From an uncultured Candidatus Peregrinibacteria bacterium (GTDB taxonomy: Bacteria > Patescibacteriota > JACMRA01), in NCBI GenBank assembly GCA_937127165.1, contig CAKZLR010000041.1, forward strand, positions 1-21,549: a stretch of 21,549 bases of DNA. Direction: 5' to 3'. Shown here one piece after another: positions 1 through 8,152 of this stretch. A model generated the notes under the pieces. It did no database searches. It had not been told where the DNA came from and worked only from the letters and a program-made list of their open reading frames with translations. A program made the translations under genes and the position numbers. The stretch's first letter is position 1. Each line of letters begins with the position of its first letter.

Positions 1-80
1 GTAATGAAAAAATTATAAACAACAATTGTTTTCAACAAACACTTAAAACACCCTAATCAAACAGAAAAATTTTTATTTAT

Positions 81-110
81 TATTCTAAAATATTCTAAAA
101 TGTTTTAAAA
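81..110. repeat. 10-bp tandem repeat in an AT-rich spacer
   Basis: The 10-mer tattctaaaa occurs twice head to tail (81-100), followed by a third degenerate unit, tgttttaaaa (101-110). It lies just downstream of the minus-strand gatA/small-membrane-protein pair. It is one of several period-10 duplications in the spacers of this window. No function is assigned. Confidence 0.8.
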
Positions 111-131
111 TATCTAATGATAACACCAAAT

Positions 132-338
132 TTATCCAAAAATTTTCAAAAAACCAAAAATAAAGAAAAAGGATAGCATAATTAAAAGTACTCCAAGAAG
201 TTGATATGCTGCTGAACTAGATCCTCCGGTTATTTTAGCTCCAAACTCAAAAGGAATGATGTCGGTAAGTTTTGTTGCCCAAACAATCATGACAATTCCC
301 ACGCCCATCAAGCCTAAACCAAACAATATATCAAACAT
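132..338 (-). CDS. Small two-helix membrane protein, unknown function
   Basis: This 68-residue protein has two hydrophobic stretches, about residues 3-22 and 46-65, separated by a short polar loop with a GGSSS run. That predicts a small hairpin membrane protein. The ATG lies two bases after the gatA stop codon, so it is probably the second gene of a gatA transcript and translationally coupled to it. I do not recognise a family. The predicted topology and tight spacing are what can be seen; any link to GatA function is unsupported, since small membrane proteins often ride along in such genomes. There is no ribosome-binding sequence in front. Confidence 0.6.
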   Translation of the reverse strand: MFDILFGLGLMGVGIVMIVWATKLTDIIPFEFGAKITGGSSSAAYQLLGVLLIMLSFFFIFGFLKIFG

Positions 339-340
339 AA

Positions 341-1903
341 CTATCTATTCAAATTTTTGACTAATTGCTCTATTTCAAAAGCCAACTTATAAATTTTATC
401 GTCACCAAATTCTGGACCCAAAACTTGGCAACCAATTGGCAGTTTTGAGCTTTCTAAAGCTTGATTATCAAAATAAGTTACCAAACCTGCAGGTACACTA
501 ATTGCTGGTGTTCTAGTTAGATTAGAACTAATAGTCATTATATCAGACAAATACATAGCTAATGGGTTATTCGATTTATAACCTATTCGAAAAGGAAATT
601 CCGGGCTAGTTGGGGTCAAAATCAAATCTACTTTTTCAAAAGCTTGCTGGAACTGTTGTCTCAGAATCATCATTACTTTTTCAGCCCTATTGTAATAAGC
701 ATCATAAAAACCCGATGACGATGAATAAGTGCCTAACATAATTCTTCTCTTTGGCTCATCTCCAAAACCAACATCTCTGGCTGTAAAGAATAATTCTGGA
801 TCTTTTATTTCTGAAATAACTTTGGAAGCGTACCTTATTCCATCATACCTTTCCAAGTTTGAAGCAACCTCTACAGTCATTAAAGTATAATAAATTGCCA
901 AGGCATATTTGGTTAAAGGTAGATCTAATTCTGCTATTTCATGACCAAAATTATGTAGTTCAAGAGCTATTTCTTTTATTCTGTTTCTAATTTCTGGCTC
1001 TACACCCTCGCCAAGTAACTCTTTAATAAGACCAATTTTAAATGGTTGATCAGTTTTGACCATTTTTTTCGTATTGAAAATTTTCTGATTTATATAGTCA
1101 ATTAACTGACTCATACTTTTTTCTAGTTCTGGTACAAATAGGGAGGTATTGTCGTTAGGATCTTTACCCATTAAAACTCTCAACACAAGAAGGTTGTCAT
1201 AAACATTGTTGGTAAGAGGACCAACCTGATCAAGGGAAGAAGCCATAGCCATCACACCATATCTTGAAACCATCCCATACGTTGGTTTAACACCTACCAA
1301 ATTGCAAAAGGCAGCGGGCTGTCTAATTGAACCTCCTGTATCAGAACCTAAAGCAAATACTGCTTGACCAGAAGCCACCACTGCGGCGGATCCGCCAGAA
1401 GAACCACCAGGAACCCTCTTTGTATCTAAAGGATTGTGAGTGGTTTGGTAAGCACTATTTTCTGTGCTAGACCCCATAGCAAACTCATCTTGGTTTGTCT
1501 GCGAAATCAAAATACCTCCAGCTTGTTTTATCTTCAAATAAACCGTGGCAGAATAAGCTGATTTGTAATCCTGTAAAATTTTAGACCCAGAGGTGACTAC
1601 TTCACCCTCAACTAAAATATTGTCTTTTATACTATAAGGAATACCAAAAAGGGGATAATCTTTTATTAATTCTTCAAACCAAGCAGAACCTTTTTCTTCT
1701 TTGTATTGATTCATTAAATTATCACAAAACTCAGCTTCAATAGCAGCTAAATCTTCTGTATACCTAAGAACCGCCTTGATTTCTTTATCAACCTGTTTTG
1801 AGCGATTAAGAAAAAACTGAGTTACCTGACTAGGAGTAGCTTTGTTTTGTTTATAAAGAAGTTGAATTTCTCTGATTGTGGGATTTTTGGAAACAGAAAA
1901 CAT
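341..1903 (-). CDS. gatA: Glutamyl-/aspartyl-tRNA amidotransferase subunit A
   Basis: GatA is the amidase subunit of the GatCAB complex. It frees ammonia from glutamine so that misacylated Glu-tRNA(Gln) or Asp-tRNA(Asn) can be amidated in the cytoplasm. The 520-residue product has the full amidase-signature fold. The Ser-cisSer-Lys triad can be placed at Lys93 (GIPYSIKDN), Ser168 (PGGSSGGS) and Ser192 (GSDTGGSIRQPA); the 75- and 24-residue spacings match characterised GatA proteins. It is slightly longer than the usual 480-490 residues, mostly through inserts near residues 60-80 and 270-290. The ATG at 1903 is the only nearby start. gatB and gatC are not in the window, so the complex is encoded at scattered loci. 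The stop is two bases from the next gene, suggesting a two-gene transcript. Confidence 0.97.
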   Translation of the reverse strand: MFSVSKNPTIREIQLLYKQNKATPSQVTQFFLNRSKQVDKEIKAVLRYTEDLAAIEAEFCDNLMNQYKEEKGSAWFEELIKDYPLFGIPYSIKDNILVEGEVVTSGSKILQDYKSAYSATVYLKIKQAGGILISQTNQDEFAMGSSTENSAYQTTHNPLDTKRVPGGSSGGSAAVVASGQAVFALGSDTGGSIRQPAAFCNLVGVKPTYGMVSRYGVMAMASSLDQVGPLTNNVYDNLLVLRVLMGKDPNDNTSLFVPELEKSMSQLIDYINQKIFNTKKMVKTDQPFKIGLIKELLGEGVEPEIRNRIKEIALELHNFGHEIAELDLPLTKYALAIYYTLMTVEVASNLERYDGIRYASKVISEIKDPELFFTARDVGFGDEPKRRIMLGTYSSSSGFYDAYYNRAEKVMMILRQQFQQAFEKVDLILTPTSPEFPFRIGYKSNNPLAMYLSDIMTISSNLTRTPAISVPAGLVTYFDNQALESSKLPIGCQVLGPEFGDDKIYKLAFEIEQLVKNLNR

Positions 1904-1926
1904 ATTATAGTCTAACCAATAATTAG

Positions 1927-1966
1927 TACAGATTAAAAGATAATAAATACAGATTAAAAGATAATA
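1927..1966. repeat. 19-bp direct repeat with 21-bp period
   Basis: A 19-base sequence beginning tacagattaaaagat occurs at 1927-1945 and again, identical, at 1948-1966 in the 104-bp spacer between ilvE and gatA (both minus). The two-base spacer gives a period of 21, two helical turns. It could be a recent slippage duplication or a paired binding site upstream of gatA; only the repeat itself is seen. Confidence 0.85.
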
Positions 1967-2007
1967 CTACAAAATTGACAAGTTTCAAAATCACCTTAAA
2001 CCTGTTT

Positions 2008-2922
2008 TTAGATTTTTATGCGAGTTATCCAATGACTATATTTGGAGACTTTTCCTTGAGTGATATCATTAAATTTAGCTTTAATTTTGTCTGTAATTGG
2101 TCGATCATTAGGTAGCAAAAATTGCTCTATTTGCTTAACAGGAGTTACTTTGGCGGCTGTTCCAGTTAGAAAAACTTCGTCAGCAATCATCAATTCAGTC
2201 TTGTCTACAGATCGCTCTATAACTTCTAAGCCGAGTTCTTCCCTAGCAATTTGAATAATACTATCTCTTGTAATACCTTCCAAAATGTCCTGATCCACTC
2301 CAGGAGTAATAAGCTTGCCATCCCTCACCAAAAATAAGTTCATACCACTAGCTTCACACACTTTACCGTTACTATTAATTAGTAAAGCTTCATCAAAACC
2401 CCTACTTAAAGCTTCTGTTTTAGCTAAACAAGAAGTGATATAAGTACCAGTGATTTTACCTCTTAATGGTAGGGAAACATCTGCTTGTCTTTGCCAAGAA
2501 GCAATGGAACAACGTACACCATCAGGTGGTAGATAATCATCTAACTCAAGACCATAAATTAAAAAATCGCTTTCATCTTGTATTTTTGGAGTAATTCCGA
2601 GACTAGAGTTGTAGACCAAAGGGCGAATATAGAAGGATTTATTTGGTTTGTTTTGTTTTACAAACTCAACAATTGTACTAGCTATATAATCAGGCGAGAT
2701 ATCATAATTAATATACTTAGAACTATTACTTAACCTTTTTGCATGTTTATCAAGTCTAAAAAGTAAAATTTCGTTTTTCTCTGGAAAAACTGTACCTCTC
2801 ATACCACCAAAAGCTGCTGTACCATAGTGAAGAGCATGAACAGCTATAGATAATTTGGCATCCTGAAAAGGTATAAACTGTTTTTGTAAAAAGGCAATTG
2901 GCAAAAAATTCCATTTTGACAT
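2008..2922 (-). CDS. ilvE: Branched-chain amino acid aminotransferase (class IV PLP)
   Basis: The enzyme moves the amino group between glutamate and the 2-oxoacids of Leu, Ile and Val using pyridoxal phosphate. The 304-residue length matches the bacterial IlvE family. The Schiff-base lysine is Lys156 (in LRGKITGTY). Glu190 (KVCEASGMNLF) is the residue expected to contact the PLP pyridine nitrogen. The FLTGTAAKVTPV segment (251-262) forms the phosphate/carboxylate-binding turn. Arg100 (FYIRPLVY) is also family-typical. No other branched-chain amino acid gene is present, so it may act in transamination or catabolism rather than full synthesis. Its 2-oxoacid products could feed the 2-oxoacid oxidoreductase encoded at 15470-18860, but that is inference. 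A D-amino-acid aminotransferase is the main alternative and is less likely from the motif set. Confidence 0.92.
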   Translation of the reverse strand: MSKWNFLPIAFLQKQFIPFQDAKLSIAVHALHYGTAAFGGMRGTVFPEKNEILLFRLDKHAKRLSNSSKYINYDISPDYIASTIVEFVKQNKPNKSFYIRPLVYNSSLGITPKIQDESDFLIYGLELDDYLPPDGVRCSIASWQRQADVSLPLRGKITGTYITSCLAKTEALSRGFDEALLINSNGKVCEASGMNLFLVRDGKLITPGVDQDILEGITRDSIIQIAREELGLEVIERSVDKTELMIADEVFLTGTAAKVTPVKQIEQFLLPNDRPITDKIKAKFNDITQGKVSKYSHWITRIKI

Positions 2923-3132
2923 ACAAACAAGTTAACAAATATACAAACTACCGAAGCTATCTAGGCCAATATTACTAGATAACAATTAAAATTAAAATAA
3001 TTCAAAGTATTAATTTTTAACTTAACTAAAAACCTTTTAAGTTGAAGGTTAATTGGTGGAATACTTGAAATTGTCAAGATATTATTCTTCAAAAAAGGCT
3101 ATAAAAGACTCTTTATTGTGCATTTAAAATAC

Positions 3133-3152
3133 AGATTATCAAAGATTATCAA
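3133..3152. repeat. Perfect 10-bp tandem duplication
   Basis: agattatcaa occurs twice head to tail with no spacer in the ilvE upstream region. It belongs to the set of about 10-bp duplications seen across the window. Confidence 0.85.
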
Positions 3153-3295
3153 AAATAATGATCCACTGTGCAGTGGGAAAATTGCTCTAAATCAGAAAAA
3201 CTTGTACAACGCTATATTTAATTTTAAAAGAAAAACTTTTTAAACAACCATAATTTAATTGATTCCGAAAAATTGTTTTCCCTAAAAAACTCCCT

Positions 3296-3316
3296 AAAAG
3301 GGATAATCATATCCCG
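3296..3316 (-). terminator. Possible intrinsic terminator of the penicillin-binding protein gene
   Basis: Read on the minus strand this is a 6-bp stem (gggata / tatccc) with a 4-base loop followed directly by TTTT. It lies about 85 bases after the stop codon of the penicillin-binding protein gene. The stem is short and only half GC, so termination is plausible but weakly supported. Confidence 0.4.
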
Positions 3317-3401
3317 TTTCTCAGGTTCAACACATAATTAAATATACCCAAACCTTTGTTTCCGTCAAACTAATAGATGATTATACACTATCTAAAATGT
3401 A

Positions 3402-5813
3402 TTACCTACCAGGCTCCCTAGGAACTCCAAGATAATCAAGAGTCCAACCCATCATTTTAGAAAAACCGGGTCCAAGTGTGTTCACAGCATAATTTCTAAT
3501 TACTCCAGGATTTGGTTCTGACAATTTTATAAGAATAATAACTTCCGGGTTTCTAGCTGGACCGTAACCAATAAAAGTATGATCATAAATTCCTCTCATA
3601 GTATTGCAGTTATACCCACAAGGTATACCGTTATATGGTCTAGAAACTTGAGCAGTCCCTGTTTTTCCAGCTACTGTATAACCAGGTACTCTTCCTTTAC
3701 TAGAAGCTATTCCCAAATAACCTTGATCTATTGCATTGACTAAATATTCAGTAACTAACCTTGCTACATCCGGTTCGATCACTTGCATTTGAGCTCTTCG
3801 GGCTATAGATGACGGGGCGTCTAATGATTTAGAATCAATTACCCTATTATTGGAATCAACTATTTTATCTACCAAAAAAGGTTCGATAATTTTACCTTGA
3901 TTAGCTAAAGGAGTATAACTACGAACAAGTTGTAAAGGAGACATAGTAAAACCTTGGCCAAACCCAAAAGTAGCATATGCAAAATCAGAAAAAATATTTT
4001 CTTCAAAAGGCTTAACATTATCATGAGTATCACCCGGTAAAGAAATCAGGGTAGGCTTACCTATCAAAAACAGGTCTTGAAAATAATATTTAGTTCTTAC
4101 ATTACCTATAGTTGATTGTATATCAGCCAAACATGTATTAATAGAATCACGAAGACAGTCAGAAATTGACTGTTCCCCTCTGTTTAGATACGCCATTCCG
4201 TCAGCGTTTCTTATGTATAACACATTCCCGTTATTTTCTAAAAAAGGTTTGCCTCGCTCATCATAACCTAAAAACTTTTGATTAGGAGATATACCTCTTC
4301 TATTGCCTTTAGAATCAACTTGACCAGTAAAATATTCGTTTAAAGCAGCTGCAACGGTAATTGGTTTTATTACTGACCCTACTTCGTAGTCCACGCTAGT
4401 GGCAGTATTTCTAAAACCTTCAATACCTTTATAATATTCGTTAGGATTAGCTTTAGGATAATTAGCCATAGCTAAAATAGCTCCGGGATCTCTTTTCAGG
4501 TCCATTACAATGATAGTACCATCTCGTGGCCCACCTTGCTCGTTTGTATTAGCTTTAACCAAATCATCTAAAATTTCCTGAGCTTTTAGTTGTATATTAC
4601 GATCAATCGTTAAAAACAAATCAGATCCGTGCACTACCTCGACATCTTGTTGGGTTTTGATACCTATTTCGCTTCCCAGGAGTTGTCTACCGTTAAGTCC
4701 CCCGAGCTCGCTACAAAATTTTTGCTCAATACCATAAATGCCAACAATATATCTACCGTCTTCCGCTCTTCCTGTAAAAGAATTTACGGTATTTCTTTGC
4801 TCATTTTTTTCAACTAAAGCATGACAACCTTTAATTTTAAGAGCTTCATCTCTGGTCACTGGTTCCCTTTGCACATAACCTAAAACAGCGCCTAAAGACT
4901 CTAAAAATTGCTCTTCAGGATAAGACCTAACTTCTACCTGTTCAATTCCCAACCAACTACTAAATCCTTTAATACCTTTATATCCAAATAATCTAAGATG
5001 TTCTACTGCATCTTTTTGGTTCTTAGTAACAAATTTTCTAAGTATCCGATATTGAGATAAATTAGGCTTAGATAACTCCCCGTCAATTATTTCTTGAACT
5101 TGTTGGTAAGGTAAATTCAAGGAACCAGATATAATAGATATTGCCTGCTCTTTTGTAATTAAACCTTGATTTATTTGAGTATTCAGAGTGTGAGGTTCAA
5201 TAAATACATTGAACAAAACTCGTGAACTGGTCACTTCTATTGGTCTGTTGTTAGCTTTAATATCTCTTATAAAAATACTACCTCTTATAGATGGGGTAAT
5301 ATTCAATAACAGATTAGATCTCTCTCTTGAGAGGAGATTATTGTTGGCTATAACTTGCAAATTGATAAGACTCAAAATCAAAATTCCAAAAATTCCAAAA
5401 AATAAAATTTTAATAACAGATTCTCGACTAAAACCAGAAAAAGCCTGCCCAACACCTGTAGATAAAGTAGAAAAAATAAAAATTGGTAATTTAAAAATAC
5501 TTTTTGTTAAATTAAAAACAGAGTTTGTTAAACTAAACCTAGTTTTTAGTGATTTCTTGGATAAAGATCCTTTATATTTTGGTTCCAATTTTGGGTTAAT
5601 TGTTTTTGGTAGTTTTTCAGTTTGAATATTTTTAGAATTATTAAATTTATTAAACAACTCAATTAGCCAGTTTTTGTTTGTTGATTGACCGTTATTTTTT
5701 TGCTTATTCGTAGAGTTAAAAGTTTTTTGGGAGCCAAAAATAAACTCTAAGGAAGATCTTTTTTTAGGAGGTTTAGCTAATTTTTTAAAGTCTTTGGTGG
5801 CTTTGGTTTTCAT
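3402..5813 (-). CDS. ftsI: Class B penicillin-binding protein (FtsI-type transpeptidase)
   Basis: This is a DD-transpeptidase that cross-links peptidoglycan outside the membrane, probably the septal FtsI enzyme or an elongation homologue. The 803 residues divide into a basic, Asn/Lys/Ser-rich cytoplasmic region (1-131), one membrane helix (about 133-156), a PBP dimerisation domain (about 172-385) and a transpeptidase domain (about 395-795). The three active-site motifs are present: S480-VIK (nucleophile Ser480, Lys483), S557-I-N559 and K717-TGT. The GFGQGFTMSPLQLV segment (617-630) is typical of FtsI. FtsI proteins are usually near 580-700 residues; the surplus is mainly the N-terminal extension, which has no recognisable fold. 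Several paired cysteines (residues 732 and 736, for example) lie near the KTG motif. It stands alone, with no mraY, murE or ftsL beside it. No ribosome-binding site is visible. Confidence 0.92.
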   Translation of the reverse strand: MKTKATKDFKKLAKPPKKRSSLEFIFGSQKTFNSTNKQKNNGQSTNKNWLIELFNKFNNSKNIQTEKLPKTINPKLEPKYKGSLSKKSLKTRFSLTNSVFNLTKSIFKLPIFIFSTLSTGVGQAFSGFSRESVIKILFFGIFGILILSLINLQVIANNNLLSRERSNLLLNITPSIRGSIFIRDIKANNRPIEVTSSRVLFNVFIEPHTLNTQINQGLITKEQAISIISGSLNLPYQQVQEIIDGELSKPNLSQYRILRKFVTKNQKDAVEHLRLFGYKGIKGFSSWLGIEQVEVRSYPEEQFLESLGAVLGYVQREPVTRDEALKIKGCHALVEKNEQRNTVNSFTGRAEDGRYIVGIYGIEQKFCSELGGLNGRQLLGSEIGIKTQQDVEVVHGSDLFLTIDRNIQLKAQEILDDLVKANTNEQGGPRDGTIIVMDLKRDPGAILAMANYPKANPNEYYKGIEGFRNTATSVDYEVGSVIKPITVAAALNEYFTGQVDSKGNRRGISPNQKFLGYDERGKPFLENNGNVLYIRNADGMAYLNRGEQSISDCLRDSINTCLADIQSTIGNVRTKYYFQDLFLIGKPTLISLPGDTHDNVKPFEENIFSDFAYATFGFGQGFTMSPLQLVRSYTPLANQGKIIEPFLVDKIVDSNNRVIDSKSLDAPSSIARRAQMQVIEPDVARLVTEYLVNAIDQGYLGIASSKGRVPGYTVAGKTGTAQVSRPYNGIPCGYNCNTMRGIYDHTFIGYGPARNPEVIILIKLSEPNPGVIRNYAVNTLGPGFSKMMGWTLDYLGVPREPGR

Positions 5814-5980
5814 AAACTTCTAAAGTTATATATTTTTGTTAAATGTTAAAAACAAGGAACTCAGACTATTCAATTATTTTTTAAATTAGTCAAATGTTCC
5901 AAATTACTAAACATCTCTAATTAGCAAGAACACATACAAATTTGACCAAAACCAAATTTCAATTAAGATTTGTACCTAGT

Positions 5981-6553
5981 ATGAACTTTATTACTTTTGA
6001 TATTGAGACTTACCATCCAGACAAGCTGGATGAGATGGACACTAACAAACTTAGAGTTTCAGTAGTTGGAGCTTATTTTAGCTGGTTAAACGAATACATT
6101 GCCTTTTTGGAAGGTGATGTTATCGAATTTTTAAGACTTTTGAAGGGGGTTGACTTAGTGGTCGGTTACAATCATATCTGGTTTGACTTACCAGTGCTTC
6201 AAAAATATGCTAATTTTGACCTACAAACTCTCCCTAACTACGATATTTTATTAGAAATTGAAAAGCGAATTGGCTATAAAATCAAACTTAATGATATATG
6301 CAAAGCTAATTTAGGGGAGTCCAAAACTGATTCTTTCGAACAATTTAAAAATTACTATTGGGACCAAAATTGGCTACCCTTAATTGATTATTGTATGCAT
6401 GATGTCCGTTTAACAAACCAAATTTTTGAACAAATCCGGCAAACAGGTAAGCTTAAATATCCAGATATGCACCAAATCAAAGAAATCGAAATGGGCAAAC
6501 CGGAACCTCTAAAGAGACAATCTAACCAAACACAAATCGAAGGTATTTTCTAA
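5981..6553 (+). CDS. DEDDy-type 3'-5' exonuclease-like protein (RNase H fold)
   Basis: This short protein (190 residues from the ATG at 5981) has the three exonuclease motifs of the DEDDy group. ExoI is FDIET with Asp7 and Glu9, ExoII is GYNHIWFD with Asp69, and ExoIII is YCMHD (Tyr137-x3-Asp141). These residues bind the two metal ions that cleave nucleotides from a 3' end. It resembles the stand-alone YprB-like RNase H domain proteins more than a polymerase proofreading domain. A TTG at 5942 would add 13 residues, but the ATG begins just before the first beta strand and is preferred. No polymerase or helicase gene is adjacent, and the DNA or RNA substrate cannot be told. A polar tail from about residue 155 carries no motif. 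Confidence 0.8.
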   Translation: MNFITFDIETYHPDKLDEMDTNKLRVSVVGAYFSWLNEYIAFLEGDVIEFLRLLKGVDLVVGYNHIWFDLPVLQKYANFDLQTLPNYDILLEIEKRIGYKIKLNDICKANLGESKTDSFEQFKNYYWDQNWLPLIDYCMHDVRLTNQIFEQIRQTGKLKYPDMHQIKEIEMGKPEPLKRQSNQTQIEGIF

Positions 6554-6570
6554 AAATTCTAAAAAAAATT

Positions 6571-6590
6571 AAGTATATAAAAGTATATAA
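6571..6590. repeat. Perfect 10-bp tandem duplication
   Basis: aagtatataa is repeated head to tail immediately upstream of the ATG of the phytoene-desaturase-like pseudogene. Each copy contains a TATA-rich stretch that could have served as a -10 element for that gene. Confidence 0.85.
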
Positions 6591-6592
6591 AA

Positions 6593-8012
6593 ATGTCTAA
6601 AAAAGTAACAATTGTAAGGACAGGTGGCTGGGCCTATCTGCGGAAATTCGTTTAGCTCAAAAAGGAAACAAAGTAACTAATCTAAAAAACGACTTCGTCG
6701 GTGGCAAAGCAGGAATATAGCAAAAAAATGGTTTTGTTTTTGATACTGAACCTAGTTTGCTGACGATGAAATTTATTTTGGATGATTTGTTTGAGGAAAC
6801 TGGTTAAAAACTTGAGGGTCGCTTGAATCTAATCGAAATACTAATTTCGGATAAATTAATAATATAATAATATTTTTATAACGATTGTCAACACATCATG
6901 GCTACAGTAACTCTCAAAAATTTACCAAAAAAATTCAGTCCAAAATACTGATATGCTGAACAAGTATTAGATTTTTTAAAATACTGCAGAGCTCTAAATA
7001 ACATCTCAGCTGATTTTTTAGTTTATAATGAATTTAGTTTTTGGCAAGTCTTTACCCCCAAATTTTTACAAGCTTTCTTACAAATCAACACTATTAGACC
7101 TTAGAAAACTAAGGTTGATATTATAAACCTATTTTCAAGATCCAACCACAAGAAATATTTTTTATCGTTATGTTACCTACAACGACTCCTTCTCTTTTTT
7201 GGTTTTCAGTGTTTTTAAAACTACAGCTCATGTTGAACATAATTTGCCTGTTTTTTACCCAAAAATAGGATTTATGACTTGCCTGGTTAGGTCAAATTGC
7301 TAAAACTACAAGAAGTAGAGATCAAATAAAACACGGTAGTAAGTAAAATTATAACCAAACACAAACAGTCACAGGGTTTTAGTTTGAAGACACCCAAGAA
7401 AATTTTGATGCGATAATTTATGCTGGCGACTATTGGTAACTTAACCAGATTTTAGCTCAACATATGCTCAAGAAGTCAAGACCTCAAGAGCTTTCTACTC
7501 CGGCCGTTTTATTTTATTGGGAAATTAAAGGCCAGTAGGAAGAAATCGATTTACACAACATTATTTTAGCAATTGATTACAAAAACGAATTTGAACAGTT
7601 AGCTCAAGCAAAAGTACCAGACAATTTAACTATTTTATTAACGCAGCTCCTATAGGTTACCAAAATTGGTTTGTGATACTCAACACTCCGCCAGATTCGG
7701 GCCAAAATTGGAAAGAAATTGTTAAAAAATTAAAACCTCAAATAATTGAAAAAATTAAACAAGTAGTCAGTTTTGATGTAAGCGACCGAATTTTTGTAGA
7801 AAAAATCGTCAACCCTACAAATCTAGTCAAGAATACCAACAGTTATACAGGTAGTTTACATGACAAAAGCAAAACCCAATAATAAGCTTATTAAGCCTAG
7901 ACCAGATTTGTTAGGTTACAAAAATTTATTTTTGGCGGGTGATACAGTTTATCCCAGAGCAAGAATACCTTTAGTCATTTTAAGTGGCAAGTCTGCCGTA
8001 AGACGTGTTTAA
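6593..8012 (+). pseudogene. Decayed phytoene desaturase-family (CrtI-like) oxidoreductase
   Basis: Stitching frames together recovers a protein of the CrtI family, FAD-dependent enzymes that desaturate or isomerise carotenoid precursors. The pieces are an N-terminal dinucleotide-binding start (MSKKVTIV at 6593), RLAQKGNKVT and NDFVGGKAG (from 6640), NGFVFDTEPSLLTM, a central part with FLVYNEFSFWQVFTPKFLQ (about 7013-7070), then DPTTRNIFYRYVTYN, AHVEHNLPVFYPK, NTPPDSGQNW (from 7682) and the FAD-binding C-terminus NLFLAGDTVYP with IPLVILSGK, ending at a TAA at 8010-8012. Eight in-frame nonsense codons lie at 6718, 6805, 6949, 7102, 7288, 7327, 7437 and 7536 (four TAG, three TAA, one TGA), with frameshifts near 6630-6640, 7139, 7380, 7630 and 7870. 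A stretch near 6850-6890 looks deleted, and the GxGxxG loop is eroded. The total span is close to the intact family size (about 490 codons). No phytoene synthase gene is present. The in-frame remnant at 7673-7882 should not be counted as a gene. The exact substrate of the ancestor is unknown. Confidence 0.88.
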
Positions 8013-8049
8013 ATTATTTTGTTATTAATATTTAAAAATTAAAATAGTT

Positions 8050-8069
8050 TTTACAAAATATTTACAAAA
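8050..8069. repeat. Imperfect 11-bp tandem repeat
   Basis: tttacaaaa occurs at 8050-8058 and 8061-8069, a period of 11, in the spacer upstream of the SLH protease gene. It may be chance in AT-rich DNA but fits the wider duplication pattern. Confidence 0.5.
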
Positions 8070-8099
8070 AATTAATTCTATAAAGGCTTTTCAACTAAA

Positions 8100-8128
8100 T
8101 TGACAACTAGATATTTTCTGTCTTAATT
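8100..8128 (+). promoter_or_regulatory. Possible promoter of the SLH protease gene
   Basis: A consensus TTGACA (8100-8105) is followed 17 bases later by TTAATT (8123-8128), about 25 bases before the ATG at 8153. The -35 match is perfect but the -10 box is poor, so this is a weak call. Confidence 0.3.
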
Positions 8129-8152
8129 AGATCTGTTTAGATTCTTTTTTCT

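Larger units (their letters stand above)
2923..3401. other. 479-bp AT-rich spacer, no gene seen
   Basis: No coding sequence, tRNA or pseudogene could be recognised between the penicillin-binding protein and ilvE (both minus). The region holds a perfect 10-bp tandem repeat (3133-3152), a 20-bp-period repeat of atacaaac (2921 and 2941), a minus-strand TTGACA (3072-3077) without a convincing -10 box, a short ccactg/cagtgg dyad at 3163-3176, and a terminator-like hairpin near 3300. Confidence 0.6.

Noticed and set aside
1904..1909. A perfect TATAAT on the minus strand directly abutting the gatA ATG, as a -10 box
   Set aside because: Transcription would start inside the gene and no later Met fits the conserved N-terminus; no -35 lies at proper spacing. 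Chance in AT-rich DNA is likelier.
3163..3176. The ccactg/cagtgg dyad as a terminator or regulator site
   Set aside because: The two-base centre cannot form a hairpin loop without opening the stem, and there is no T run; too short for an operator claim.
2923..3401. tRNA or structured RNA in the long spacer
   Set aside because: A GGTTCAA resembling a T-loop near 3324 has no matching stems or cloverleaf around it.
7673..7882. A 69-residue open frame with a GTG start read as an independent small gene
   Set aside because: Its sequence (NTPPDSGQNW and following) is the C-terminal part of the phytoene-desaturase-like remnant, and matching coding pieces continue in other frames on both sides.
6593..8012. 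Alternative genetic code (stop codons read as amino acids) keeping the desaturase gene alive
   Set aside because: All three stop codons occur inside it, frameshifts are also present, the GxGxxG loop is eroded, and neighbouring genes end with the same stop codons.
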